From Lentimicrobiaceae bacterium (GTDB lineage Bacteria; Bacteroidota; Bacteroidia; Bacteroidales; Lentimicrobiaceae): a DNA stretch of 64,000 nt. Within the stretch, counting starts at the first letter, position 1; each line of letters begins with the position of its first letter. The notes beneath the pieces are model-generated. The model was not told the origin of the DNA. It worked only from the letters and a program-made list of their open reading frames with translations, and ran no database searches. Of this stretch, positions 41,468 to 51,372 are shown in pieces. The translations under genes were made by a program, and so were the position numbers. The stretch lies in contig JACJXH010000001.1 of the NCBI GenBank assembly GCA_020636745.1, forward strand, positions 62,001 to 126,000, in the 5' to 3' direction.

Positions 41468-42547
41468 ATGGTGCGGTTTGTTCTGAAAAGACTTTATTAC
41501 GGCATTTTTGTTCTTTTCGGAGTGGTTACCCTCGTTTTTGTTCTGTTCAATATCCTTCCCGGCGATCCAGCCAGAATGATGCTTGGGCAGCGGGCTGATA
41601 TCGCCTCTGTTGAGGCCATCAACCGCGAATTGGGTCGTGACCGGCCTTTATATGAACAATATCTGGGATTCCTCAACGACCTTTCGCCTGTGTCTTATCA
41701 TAAAACTAATTCGCCGGGTAGTCTATGGTATCCCGATAGTGCAAGATATGCTCCATTTACCGTGTTGCTTTCTTATAAACATCAGCAGGTCATTCTTAAA
41801 AAACCTTTTTTACGCCGTTCTTATCAAAGTAAGCGTAAGGTTTCAGAAATTATTTCGCAAGCATTTCCCAATACCATGCTGCTAGCAACCGTAGCGATGG
41901 GAATAGCTGTTATTGCCGGAATTTTAATCGGCATTTTTACAGCATTGCGCAAGGATTCGTTTTTCGATCACCTGGCTTTGGTCATATCTGTGCTGGGAAT
42001 GTCCTTACCCTCGTTTTTCGCAGCTATATTAATCGCCTGGCTTTTCGCTTTTGTGCTGGCCGATTTTACAGGCCTGAGTATGTTTGGGTCGCTCTATTCG
42101 GTTGATGACTTTGGGCGGGGCGAATACATGGATTTAAAAAATTTGATACTTCCGGCTATCACATTAGGCATCAGGCCATTGGCTATTATTGTAGAACTCA
42201 CCCGTAGCTCAGTGCTCGAGGTGCTTTCACAGGATTATATCCGAACTGCACAAGCCAAGGGCTTGTCTAACAGGCTGGTTATCAGTCGTCATGTAATGCG
42301 CAATGCATTAAATCCAGTGGTTACAGCCGTTTCAGGTTGGTTTGCTTCCCTGATGGCCGGAGCCGTTTTTGTTGAATATGTTTTCGACTGGAAAGGCATT
42401 GGAGTAGTGATTGTTGACGGCCTAGAAAAGTATGATTTTCCGGTAGTTATGGGAGCGGTACTTTTCATTGCGGTAATGTTGGTGATTATTAATATTTTTG
42501 TAGATATTATTTACGGACTTCTTGACCCACGGGTTAGGGTAGTCTGA
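41468..42547 (+). CDS. ABC transporter permease, DppB/OppB-like, orphan
   Basis: A 359-residue permease of the oligopeptide/nickel type. The first membrane segment (FGVVTLVFVLFNILPGDPARMM) and the conserved EAA-like loop (YIRTAQAKGLSNRLVISRHVMRNALNPVVTAVSGW) are clear. An extra 60-residue stretch after the first membrane segment (about residues 62-125) lies on the outer side. No binding protein, second permease or ATPases are adjacent, so partners must lie elsewhere. The gene starts 5 bp after the DoxX-like gene and precedes tpiA. Confidence 0.88.
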   Translation: MVRFVLKRLYYGIFVLFGVVTLVFVLFNILPGDPARMMLGQRADIASVEAINRELGRDRPLYEQYLGFLNDLSPVSYHKTNSPGSLWYPDSARYAPFTVLLSYKHQQVILKKPFLRRSYQSKRKVSEIISQAFPNTMLLATVAMGIAVIAGILIGIFTALRKDSFFDHLALVISVLGMSLPSFFAAILIAWLFAFVLADFTGLSMFGSLYSVDDFGRGEYMDLKNLILPAITLGIRPLAIIVELTRSSVLEVLSQDYIRTAQAKGLSNRLVISRHVMRNALNPVVTAVSGWFASLMAGAVFVEYVFDWKGIGVVIVDGLEKYDFPVVMGAVLFIAVMLVIINIFVDIIYGLLDPRVRVV

Positions 42548-42576
42548 AGTGTTAACGTGTTTAAAATTAAGATGAT

Positions 42577-43335
42577 ATGAGAAAAAACATTGTTGCGGGC
42601 AACTGGAAAATGAATAAAACTTTTGGAGAGGCCGAAGATTTGTTGTTTGATATAGCTGATCAGTTAAAAGAGGGCCGTCCTGAAAATGTGGATGTGGTTG
42701 TTTGTCCGCCTGCCATTTATCTTGAATTGGCTACCGACATCGCAGTTGAAAATGAATTTGGCTGTGGCGCACAAAACATGAGTGAGCATGAAGCTGGAGC
42801 ATATACCGGTGAAATTTCAGCAGCCATGATTCGGTCTGCAGGTGCTGGCTATGTTATTATCGGGCACTCTGAGCGCAGAACTTATTTTGGTGAAACTGAC
42901 AGTTTATTGGCTGTAAAAGTTTCACAGGCGTTAAAGCATGAACTTGCCCCAATTTATTGCTGTGGCGAAGTACTGGCTGAGCGCGAAGCAGAAAAGCATT
43001 TTGAAGTAGTTGAAAATCAAATCACACAAGCGCTTTTTCATTTATCACCCGAAGAGTTTACAAAAGTTATTATTGCCTACGAACCTGTTTGGGCCATTGG
43101 TACAGGTCGCACAGCCTCGCCGCAGCAAGCGCAGGAGATGCATGCCTTTATCCGTAAGGTTCTTGCTGCCAAGTTTGGCGACGAACTGGCTGCCGGAACA
43201 ACCATTCTATACGGAGGCAGTTGCAATGCAGCCAATGCCCGCGAATTATTTTCGAACCCCGATGTTGATGGTGGTCTGATTGGTGGTGCTTCTCTTAAAG
43301 CCGAAGATTTTATTAAAATCATCAGAAGTTTCTGA
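42577..43335 (+). CDS. tpiA: triosephosphate isomerase
   Basis: Interconverts dihydroxyacetone phosphate and glyceraldehyde 3-phosphate in glycolysis. The 252-residue TIM barrel has GNWKMNK with catalytic K11, IIGHSERR with catalytic His near 96, and AYEPVWAIGTGRTAS with catalytic Glu near 169. The phosphate loop reads LYGGSCNAANA; the usual Val after GGS is Cys. Active-site residues are complete. It is 29 bp after the permease and 21 bp before prmA. Confidence 0.97.
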   Translation: MRKNIVAGNWKMNKTFGEAEDLLFDIADQLKEGRPENVDVVVCPPAIYLELATDIAVENEFGCGAQNMSEHEAGAYTGEISAAMIRSAGAGYVIIGHSERRTYFGETDSLLAVKVSQALKHELAPIYCCGEVLAEREAEKHFEVVENQITQALFHLSPEEFTKVIIAYEPVWAIGTGRTASPQQAQEMHAFIRKVLAAKFGDELAAGTTILYGGSCNAANARELFSNPDVDGGLIGGASLKAEDFIKIIRSF

Positions 43336-43356
43336 TCGTTTTAGCAAACCCGATTT

Positions 43357-44193
43357 ATGGAATATATAGAACTTAAATGCAGCCTTGCTGAGGGTGAGGC
43401 TGCATTTGCTGAAGTGATTATGGCTCAACTCGGTGAGCTTGGTTTTGAAAGTTTCTCAGAAACAGAAGATGGCCTGTTGGCCTATATTCCGGCAGCTTCA
43501 TTTGATCCTTCTGTTCTTAATAATGAAGAGCTTTGGCCTGAGGGTGTTCATGTGGAATACACCTGGCAAACAATCGCTGATCAAAACTGGAATGCTGTTT
43601 GGGAGTCGAATTTCGAACCCGTTACTTTGGCCGGCAGATGCCATATTCGTGCTCCTTTTCATCCTGAAAAGCCAGATATGGAATACGAAATTGTGATTGA
43701 ACCTAAAATGTCGTTTGGCACTGCACATCACGAAACAACAGCACTGATGATTGAACATTTGCTTGAAACAAATGTAGAAAACCTCGCTGTACTTGACATG
43801 GGCTGTGGTACCGGTGTTTTGGCCATCCTGGCTTCTATGCGCCATGCAGCTGCAGTTACTGCCATTGATAATGATGAATGGGCGTATAACAACTCTATTG
43901 AGAATGTTGAGAAAAATAAATCGGCCAATATCAGCGTTTATTTAGGTGATGCAGCCATGTTGAATGAAATGCAGTTTGATTTGATAATTGCCAATATCAA
44001 CCGCAATATTCTGTTGGCCGACATCGTGCATTATCGTCATTGCTTGAAAAAAAATGGCGTATTGCTGATGAGTGGTTTTTATGATGACGATTTACCTGTA
44101 ATAACCGCAGAAGCCGCTTTGCACGGGCTTTCTTATAAAGGCCATAAAGAACGAAACAAATGGGTTGCTGCCCGGTTTGATGTGGTTGAGTAA
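43357..44193 (+). CDS. prmA: ribosomal protein L11 methyltransferase
   Basis: Methylates ribosomal protein L11 with SAM. The 278-residue protein has an N-terminal substrate-binding region, then PKMSFGTAHHETTALMIEHLLE and the SAM motif VLDMGCGTGVLAILASMRHA (near 147-165), and the NINRNILL motif. The size is typical. It is within the plus-strand run after tpiA. Confidence 0.94.
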   Translation: MEYIELKCSLAEGEAAFAEVIMAQLGELGFESFSETEDGLLAYIPAASFDPSVLNNEELWPEGVHVEYTWQTIADQNWNAVWESNFEPVTLAGRCHIRAPFHPEKPDMEYEIVIEPKMSFGTAHHETTALMIEHLLETNVENLAVLDMGCGTGVLAILASMRHAAAVTAIDNDEWAYNNSIENVEKNKSANISVYLGDAAMLNEMQFDLIIANINRNILLADIVHYRHCLKKNGVLLMSGFYDDDLPVITAEAALHGLSYKGHKERNKWVAARFDVVE

Positions 44194-44246
44194 CCATAAA
44201 ACAGTTGCTTCATTGGACTTTATTTTTTCTTTTTAATGTTTTTGCC

Positions 44247-47200
44247 ATGCGTGTGTTAAAACTCCGGATTGTACTTTTGTGTTTGCTGTTTTTTACTGCA
44301 TGGCCAGCTGTTTTTGCGCAGGAACTAAAAGCTTTTTCTGATGATCCTACTGCTTTCCTTTCTGAATTAACAAGCTTTTTGGATGAAACCAAAGACAGGG
44401 AAACACGCGTGGCTTTACAGACTTTTACGGAGAACTGGAATACCGGAAGATATGGCCAGGCTCTTCAGAAAGAGATTATTTCAAGCTGCAATCTTATGCT
44501 TGTGCAGCGTATGAGGCCAACCCCCGGATTCAGAGATTACCTTTTAGCACTCAATTCTTTCTCATCATCAGCTGATAGTAAAAGCCTACTGGCCTGGCAT
44601 AAAGGACTTTTGCCGTTTATTGATGGTAAAAAATTAAGAATGCTCAGTGGGTTTCTTGACAATACAATTCAGTTGAACGAAAAGTCAACCTTGTTCAAAT
44701 CAAATGCCAATTCATGGCAGTTTAGAAAAGGGAAATTTCATTATGATTTTGACACAACGCTGATTGTCAGATTTGAAAAAGTTGACCTGGTTTGTATATC
44801 AGGCAAAGACAGTATCAGAATTCATGAAACATCGGGCGTTAGCTTTCCTCTGAATGATAAATTTGCCGGACTGGGAGGCAAGGTTTTCTGGGAAGCTTTT
44901 GGCTTTAAGCCTGACAGAGTTTATGCTATATTGGGTAATTATCAGCTCAATCTAAAACAAACCTATTGGTCAGCCGATACTGTTAACTTTTATCACAAGG
45001 ATTTTTTTCCGTTTCCATTAATGGGTCGTTTAGAAGACAGGGTACTGGCCGGCGTTCCCATGGAGAAAGCCACTTTCCCCCGGTTTGTTTCTTATCAGAC
45101 CGACATTGAAATAAAGCAGGTTTTCAAAGATATAGATTATCGTGGTGGATTCACACTGGAGGGTAGTCGCATCATCGGATCAGGGTATGGTGATGAAAAT
45201 GCCAATCTTTGGGTTTATCGCAAGGGATTGCCTTTCATTGTGCTAAGTTCGCGCAATTTTGTTATCCGACCCGACCGCCTGATCTCACAAAGAGCTTCAG
45301 CTACTATTTATCATGAAAGCGATTCCATTTATCACCCTGGTCTTCAATTACGATACATTGATGAAAGCAAGGAGCTTTCTCTTTTGCGCAGCGATGATGG
45401 TGCTTCTTCAAGTCCGTATTACGATTCATACCATAAGGTTGATATGTATTTTGAGGCCATCTATTACAATATGAATGCTGATAGCTTGAGTTTTGAAATG
45501 CTCAGAGGTCTTAAGCAACAGGGAAATGCAGTTTTTGAATCGGCCAGCTTCTATTCTGAAGAACGTTATAACCGCCTCCAGGGAATTGATGATATTAACC
45601 CGATTAATGTTGTTTATAATTTTACAGAGAAGTTTGATAAGCGTGTGTTTTATTTGTACGAACTTGCTGAATTTATGCGTAAACCACCTGATCAGGTAAA
45701 GGTGATGATCATTAATCTCTCAAACGGTGGATATCTTACTTATAGTATTGATAACGACAGGGTTGAAGTTACGCAGCGCTTGTTTGATTATCTGAATGCC
45801 AGAAGTAAAAAGTCTGATTATGATGTGATTCAGATTAAATCGCAGGTGACCAGACAGAGCAATGCTGTCCTGAACTTAAATACATTCGATTTGAAAATCA
45901 GAGGTGTTGCAGAGGTGTCGCTCAGTGATTCGCAGGCTGTTTTTATTTACCCCAGAGATAAAGAAATTCTGTTGCGCAAAAACAGGGATTTTGTTTTTAC
46001 AGGCCTTGTCAAAGCCGGATATTTTGACTTTTATGCCAATCAAAGCTCATTTGAATATGATAAGTTTAAGCTGAATATGCCACTTATCGACTCCATTTCG
46101 TTCAAAGTAGATACCTTTTCACGCAAATCGAACCGATGGGAAAAAGTACTTGTCAGAAATGTTCTTGCCAATTTGAGTGGCGAACTGCTGATAGATGATC
46201 CGAATAATAAATCCGGTTTAAAAGAACTGCCCGTATTTCCTGTTTTTGTCAGCAAAAACGACGCTTTTGTTTATTATGACTACCACCGCATTGAAAAAGG
46301 AGCATATAAACGCGACAATTTCTATTATACAGTTTACCCTTTTACGCTTGATAGCCTGAATAGCTACACAACCAAAGGGGTGAAATTTAAAGGTCATCTT
46401 TTCTCCGGGGGAATAATGCCTGATATAGAGGAACCCATCAGGGTGATGGATGATTTTTCATTGGGGTTCAGCAAAAAGCTAAGCAAGGAAGGTATTCCTG
46501 TTTATGACGACAGGGCTCTGTTCTATTCCGATATCACATTGAGCAACAAAGGGTTGCAAGGAAATGGGAGTATGAAATACATGACATCTTTGTCTGAATC
46601 ATCTGATTTTATGTTTTATCCCGATTCATTGGTTGCCGATCTTAAAAAGTTTAGCATGAGTGAAATGGCGGGCATTCCGGCTTATCCTCAGGTGTTGGCT
46701 GAGGGCGTGCATCAATTCTGGCTTCCTCAGCTTGATGTAATGAGGCTAAATACTTTGCCAGGGAAGGAATTCAGTATGTTTAATGGCAAACTGTTCCATA
46801 GCGGAAGCTTATCTCTGACCTCGGCCGGGCTTATGGGTAAAGGAAGCAGCCGGTTGGATAATGCCGATTTGGCGTCAAATACATTTGTGTTTCAGAATCA
46901 GTCATTCAACACAGATACTACCGACTTTAAAATTTACTACCCTGAAAGACCAACGACTTCACTTGCTACAAGAATATACCCCGGAAGGGTTGATTTTGCC
47001 AATCAGACAGCCACTTTTGGCACTCCCGGTCGTAGTGTAAGAATTGAACTTCCGTTGAGCAAATACATTTGCTTTATGGATAAGCTTCAATGGAGCATGG
47101 GTAAAGGCGAACTGAATCTTACCAATTCCTTGGCAAGGCGTTCAGCCCTGTCAGATACTACCAATCTCCGGCAACTGGTCGACTTTGACTTTAGCGGCTC

Positions 47201-48728
47201 CGAGTTTATCTCTACTGATCCGCAACGCGACTCCCTGCAATTTTTTGCTATGGAAGCCACTTACCATATGAAAGAGAACAAAATCAACGCTCGTGAAGTT
47301 AAAATGATTCGTGTGGCTGATGTGGCAGTGTTTCCCGGAAATGGTCAGGTGTCAATTCTTTCTGACGGAGATATGATGCCGCTTGAAGGTGCATCAATTA
47401 TTGCCAATCGTAAAGACAAGTTTCACCGGATTTATGATGCTTCTGTTAAAGTAAAATCGCGAAAGGACTATTTCGCTTCCGGATATCTTGATTATGTTGA
47501 CGAAGCAGGAAACGCTCAGCCTGTCAGGTTTGATGCATTAACAGTCGACAGTCTCTCAAATACTTACGGAGTGGCCATACTTGGCAAAAAAGAAATTTTT
47601 GGCCTGAACAGACATTTTAACTTTAACGGAAAAATTGAGCTGCATGCCAACCGGCCATATCTCACTTTTACAGGAGGTTATCGCATGCTAACCGAATGTT
47701 TAAAGGCTGAAAACCCGTGGGTGGCATTTTCGGCTGAACTGAACCCTGCCGATATCAGATTGCCTGTAGCTGAAGCCATGAAGGATACGATTGGGGATCC
47801 TTTGATGGCAGCTGTTGTTTATTCTGATTTCTTTAGTAGCGTATATCCTGCCATGTTTGAAAAACCCAGGGCCTGGGGTGATACAATAGTTGCAACAGCT
47901 AGCGGTTTTGTTAAATATGATAATGCTGCCGAATCGTTCAGAATTGGGTCTAATGACCGGCTTGATAAAAAATCAAAAGCCGGAAATCTGCTGACACTGG
48001 ATACCAGACAGTGTATATTAACAGGTGAAGGGGCCGTTGAACTTGGCGCCGGCTTAGGACAAGTAAATTTAAAATCATTTGGAAAAGCCATCCATTTTAT
48101 GCTGGTTGATTCAACTACTTTCCGATTGGCCATGGCTCTTGATTTCTTTTTCTCAGATCAGGCTTTGGGTAAGCTTCGCGATGATTTGCAGGCCAGTGAA
48201 CTTAAGGGCGTAGATGTGAACTCTGACATTTACTTTAATATGCTTGATAATTTGGTCGGGCCAGCTGCAGCTAAGGATGTGCTGAACGAACTGAATACTA
48301 CCGGACAGGTAAAAAGGCTGCCGCAACAGCTTATCCAATCATTGATATTAACCGATTTGACTATGACCTGGGATCCTGATCTGAAATCTTATATCAGTAC
48401 CGGGCCTTTTGGCATTGCAGGTGTTCAGCGTGATTTGATAAACAGGCAGGTGGAAGGATATGTGGAAATTGGGAAACGTCGAACAGGCGATATTCTGAAT
48501 ATTTATATTGAAATAAGTAAAACCGAGTGGTACTTCTTTACTTATGGAAACGGTATTATGCAGGCCATTTCATCAAACAATGCGTTTAATGAAACTCTTA
48601 GCTCAATAAAGGAAGATAAACGGACCTTAAAAGGTAAAACAGATGAAGACGGGTACCAGTTTATTATTGCCACTACGGAGCGTCGCATTGCCTTTTTACG
48701 TAAAATGCAGGCGCGTAACTCACAATAA
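44247..48728 (+). CDS. very large exported protein of unknown function
   Basis: A 1493-residue protein with a signal peptide (RIVLLCLLFFTAWPAVFAQ, cleaved after AQ), so it goes to the periplasm or beyond. The body is mostly beta-rich with no recognised domain. Two copies of a 91-residue unit are visible near residues 756 and 847: each has L-F-x-S-x, then LSxxGLxGxGS and a Phe-rich strand (FYSDITLSNKGLQGNGS and FHSGSLSLTSAGLMGKGS). The C-terminal 200 residues are more helical and hydrophilic and end in RKMQARNSQ. It has no T9SS C-terminal domain. The start is ATG 44247; the TTG at 44205 is less likely. It lies in line between prmA and plsY, which suggests a cell-envelope role. Confidence 0.75.
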   Translation: MRVLKLRIVLLCLLFFTAWPAVFAQELKAFSDDPTAFLSELTSFLDETKDRETRVALQTFTENWNTGRYGQALQKEIISSCNLMLVQRMRPTPGFRDYLLALNSFSSSADSKSLLAWHKGLLPFIDGKKLRMLSGFLDNTIQLNEKSTLFKSNANSWQFRKGKFHYDFDTTLIVRFEKVDLVCISGKDSIRIHETSGVSFPLNDKFAGLGGKVFWEAFGFKPDRVYAILGNYQLNLKQTYWSADTVNFYHKDFFPFPLMGRLEDRVLAGVPMEKATFPRFVSYQTDIEIKQVFKDIDYRGGFTLEGSRIIGSGYGDENANLWVYRKGLPFIVLSSRNFVIRPDRLISQRASATIYHESDSIYHPGLQLRYIDESKELSLLRSDDGASSSPYYDSYHKVDMYFEAIYYNMNADSLSFEMLRGLKQQGNAVFESASFYSEERYNRLQGIDDINPINVVYNFTEKFDKRVFYLYELAEFMRKPPDQVKVMIINLSNGGYLTYSIDNDRVEVTQRLFDYLNARSKKSDYDVIQIKSQVTRQSNAVLNLNTFDLKIRGVAEVSLSDSQAVFIYPRDKEILLRKNRDFVFTGLVKAGYFDFYANQSSFEYDKFKLNMPLIDSISFKVDTFSRKSNRWEKVLVRNVLANLSGELLIDDPNNKSGLKELPVFPVFVSKNDAFVYYDYHRIEKGAYKRDNFYYTVYPFTLDSLNSYTTKGVKFKGHLFSGGIMPDIEEPIRVMDDFSLGFSKKLSKEGIPVYDDRALFYSDITLSNKGLQGNGSMKYMTSLSESSDFMFYPDSLVADLKKFSMSEMAGIPAYPQVLAEGVHQFWLPQLDVMRLNTLPGKEFSMFNGKLFHSGSLSLTSAGLMGKGSSRLDNADLASNTFVFQNQSFNTDTTDFKIYYPERPTTSLATRIYPGRVDFANQTATFGTPGRSVRIELPLSKYICFMDKLQWSMGKGELNLTNSLARRSALSDTTNLRQLVDFDFSGSEFISTDPQRDSLQFFAMEATYHMKENKINAREVKMIRVADVAVFPGNGQVSILSDGDMMPLEGASIIANRKDKFHRIYDASVKVKSRKDYFASGYLDYVDEAGNAQPVRFDALTVDSLSNTYGVAILGKKEIFGLNRHFNFNGKIELHANRPYLTFTGGYRMLTECLKAENPWVAFSAELNPADIRLPVAEAMKDTIGDPLMAAVVYSDFFSSVYPAMFEKPRAWGDTIVATASGFVKYDNAAESFRIGSNDRLDKKSKAGNLLTLDTRQCILTGEGAVELGAGLGQVNLKSFGKAIHFMLVDSTTFRLAMALDFFFSDQALGKLRDDLQASELKGVDVNSDIYFNMLDNLVGPAAAKDVLNELNTTGQVKRLPQQLIQSLILTDLTMTWDPDLKSYISTGPFGIAGVQRDLINRQVEGYVEIGKRRTGDILNIYIEISKTEWYFFTYGNGIMQAISSNNAFNETLSSIKEDKRTLKGKTDEDGYQFIIATTERRIAFLRKMQARNSQ

Positions 48729-48758
48729 AACAAAGTAGAAACAGAAAAAAACGAATTA

Positions 48759-49400
48759 ATGCTGACCGTAGAAACGATTATTGCACTGACAATGGCATAT
48801 ATGCTGGGTTCAATTCCTACCTCAGTTTGGGTCGGAAAATGGTTTTTCGGGCTCGATATCCGCACGCAGGGTAGTGGAAATGCCGGAGCAACCAATACAA
48901 TAAGAGTGTTTGGCCTGAAAGCGGGATTACCTGTGCTATTATTTGATGTTTTTAAAGCATGGTTTGCAGTGCATTTGTCAGTTTGGTTTACTAATCCTGA
49001 ATTTACACAAAATCAGGAAGTGATCTATTGCATACTTTTAGGAGGCTTGGCTGTGCTGGGCCATGTATATCCGTTGTTTGCAGGTTTTAAAGGCGGAAAA
49101 GGCATTGCAACGCTTGTGGGTGTTATTCTGGCGCTGTATCCATATTCCTTTTTGGTAATTCTTGTATTTTTTACACTCATGATGGTAATTACGCGCATTG
49201 TTTCTGTGTCATCTATGAGCAGTGCTGTTATTTTTCCGTTTGTTGCAGTTTTTATGTTTCATGAAACAAGAGTACCTCTCATCATACTGGCCATTATTAT
49301 TGCATTATTTGTTCCATTTACACATCGCGAAAATATCAAGCGTCTGATGGCTGGAACAGAGAAGAAATTTGATTTTGGCAAAAACCGCATCAGAAAGTAA
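48759..49400 (+). CDS. plsY: glycerol-3-phosphate acyltransferase PlsY
   Basis: Acylates glycerol-3-phosphate from acyl-phosphate, the first step of phosphatidate synthesis. The 213-residue integral membrane protein has five or six segments and all three PlsY motifs: GSIPTSVWVGKWFFGLDIRTQGSGNAGATNT, GHVYPLFAGFKGGKGIATLVG, and the loop near HRENIKRLMAGTEKKF. It fits functionally with cdsA and psd elsewhere in this window. Start is ATG 48759. Confidence 0.95.
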   Translation: MLTVETIIALTMAYMLGSIPTSVWVGKWFFGLDIRTQGSGNAGATNTIRVFGLKAGLPVLLFDVFKAWFAVHLSVWFTNPEFTQNQEVIYCILLGGLAVLGHVYPLFAGFKGGKGIATLVGVILALYPYSFLVILVFFTLMMVITRIVSVSSMSSAVIFPFVAVFMFHETRVPLIILAIIIALFVPFTHRENIKRLMAGTEKKFDFGKNRIRK

Positions 49401-49529
49401 TTCAGATGGTTAAAATCATGTTGATAATTTTCTTCACAAGTCAAAAGCTTTATTGGTAGTTTGTCAATATATTTTCTAATTTTACCGTGAACACAAGAAC
49501 CTAACAGTTTCATTGAAAAAAGCTTAAAT

Positions 49530-50651
49530 ATGAGATTCATAGTATCAAGTCAGAACCTGCTAAGAAGCCTGCAGTCGATCAGTGGCGTTTTAAATTCGAG
49601 CAATACTCTTCCTATTCTCGACGATTTTCTTGTTGAACTTTCCGGAAATTCACTGAAAGTAACTGCCTCAGACCTCGAAACAACTATGTCGGTTGTGGTT
49701 GAAGCTACTTTGGCTGAGGATGAAGGTTCTGTTGCTATTCCTGCCAAAATCTTGCTTGAGTTGCTTAAAACATATGGCGATACGCCGCTTACATTTACGG
49801 TTGATAAAAATCAGGGAATTGAAATTGCCGCTGATGAAGCTAAGTTTCGCATCACAGGCCATAACGCTGAAGAATTTCCACGTTCACCCCAAATGGAAGC
49901 AACCGCTTCATTTGTGCTGCCGTCTGATCTGTTACTTACAGCCATCAATAAAACCATTTTTGCTACCGGTAATGATGATTTGAGACCGGCTATGTCAGGG
50001 GTTTATTGCGATATCTCTCCCGATTCCATCATTTTTGTGGCAACTGATGCACATAAACTGGTTCGTTACAAACGTACTGATGTAAGTGCCGAAAACAGCA
50101 CTTCTTTTATTATGCCTAAAAAACCATTGAATCAACTTAAGAGTATTCTTCCTTCCGATACTTCAGAAGTAAATGTGGTTTATAATGAAACCAATGCCCG
50201 CTTTACCTTTAAAAATGTTGATTTGATCTGCAGGTTGATTGAAGGACGTTATCCGAATTACGAAGCAGTCATCCCTACTGATAATCCAAATACCCTTATC
50301 GTTGACAGGCAGTCATTCATTACCACTGTTAAGCGTGCTTCCTTCTTTGCCAATAAGTCAACCAATCAAATCAGACTCACCATTACCGGTCAGGAGTTGT
50401 TTGTTGATGCCGAGGATGTTGATTTTGCTCATGAATCACGTCAACGTTTGAGCTGTAATTTTACTGGTGATGATATGGAAATCGGGTTTAATTCCCGCTT
50501 TTTGGTGGAGATGCTGGTGAATATGGGAACCGAAAATATTCGGCTGGAAATGTCAGCACCTAATCGTGCCGGTATTCTCAAACCAGTTGACAGTGAAAAT
50601 CAATCGGAAGATTTGTTGATGCTGGTAATGCCGGTAATGCTCAACTCCTGA
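49530..50651 (+). CDS. dnaN: DNA polymerase III subunit beta (sliding clamp)
   Basis: The 373-residue clamp that holds the replicative polymerase on DNA. The N-terminal MRFIVSSQNLLRSLQSISGVLNSSNTLPILDDFL and the C-terminal LLMLVMPVMLNS (the clamp pocket site) are typical, and three clamp domains are visible. It is not beside dnaA in this window, unlike in many bacteria. A weak -7-like TAATTTTA lies near 49477. holA is also in this window, 45 kb away. Confidence 0.96.
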   Translation: MRFIVSSQNLLRSLQSISGVLNSSNTLPILDDFLVELSGNSLKVTASDLETTMSVVVEATLAEDEGSVAIPAKILLELLKTYGDTPLTFTVDKNQGIEIAADEAKFRITGHNAEEFPRSPQMEATASFVLPSDLLLTAINKTIFATGNDDLRPAMSGVYCDISPDSIIFVATDAHKLVRYKRTDVSAENSTSFIMPKKPLNQLKSILPSDTSEVNVVYNETNARFTFKNVDLICRLIEGRYPNYEAVIPTDNPNTLIVDRQSFITTVKRASFFANKSTNQIRLTITGQELFVDAEDVDFAHESRQRLSCNFTGDDMEIGFNSRFLVEMLVNMGTENIRLEMSAPNRAGILKPVDSENQSEDLLMLVMPVMLNS

Positions 50652-50759
50652 TTAATCTGATTAAACTTTTCTTACATGTGTTTGTTGGTTAGCGTATGAA
50701 ATATGCAAATATTTACATGTTTCTAACCACTAAAATCTGTTTTACCAATAATCTAAATT

Positions 50760-51317
50760 ATGAAATTGAAAAACCTGTTCAGAGCTATGGCTCTGGTTGC
50801 TGTCATTGCAACATCATCTGTATTCATGTTTTCATGCGATAAAGTTAAAGAACTGGCTGAATTTGATGTGGCATACACTTTGCCTGATGTCCACTTTTCA
50901 ATAGATTCAACCAATTATCTTCCTAAAACTGAGCAGTTGTTGATCGAACAGACGCTAACTTTAAACGTTGACAGTATTATTCAGAAGCATAATCTGGATG
51001 GTATTGGCGAAACCGGATTTGAATATGTTAGGCTTGTGATTGAAGATCCGGATAATGTAAATTTTTCATGGCTTAACTCTTCCAGGGTTACAGTTAGTGC
51101 TCAAGATTTGGCCGAAACTCAGGTTGCCGCCATCACTACTGTTAATCCTGATGGGAGAACTCTTGATTTGCAGTTAACCAATACCAACGTTTCATCCGTA
51201 ATTTCCACAGGAACTTTTGTGCTGAGGGTTTATGCTGACTTTACGCCGCCTTTACCTGTGGCAACAATTGGATTAGCTCTTCAATCAAGAATTAAAATGA
51301 CTGTACAGCCTTTGTAA
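50760..51317 (+). CDS. putative lipoprotein, unknown
   Basis: A 185-residue protein with a lipoprotein signal (LVAVIATSSVFMFSC, C26 as acylation site). The mature part is beta-rich with regular short strands (FEYVRLVIEDPDNVNFSWLNSSRVTVSAQDLAETQ, FVLRVYADFTPPLPVATIGLALQSRIKMTVQPL) and resembles an immunoglobulin-like fold. No enzymatic motif is visible. It is followed by a strong bidirectional terminator. Function unknown. Confidence 0.75.
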   Translation: MKLKNLFRAMALVAVIATSSVFMFSCDKVKELAEFDVAYTLPDVHFSIDSTNYLPKTEQLLIEQTLTLNVDSIIQKHNLDGIGETGFEYVRLVIEDPDNVNFSWLNSSRVTVSAQDLAETQVAAITTVNPDGRTLDLQLTNTNVSSVISTGTFVLRVYADFTPPLPVATIGLALQSRIKMTVQPL

Positions 51318-51327
51318 GCATGCAGAT

Positions 51328-51372
51328 AATAAAAATAAAAAGACCGGAACTTCCGGTCTTTTTATTTTTATT
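51328..51372. terminator. bidirectional intrinsic terminator
   Basis: A near-perfect inverted repeat with a 22-bp arm and one central base, rich in A on one side and T on the other, between the lipoprotein and the convergent ABC-F gene. The right arm covers the ABC-F stop codon at 51368-51370. Confidence 0.85.
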
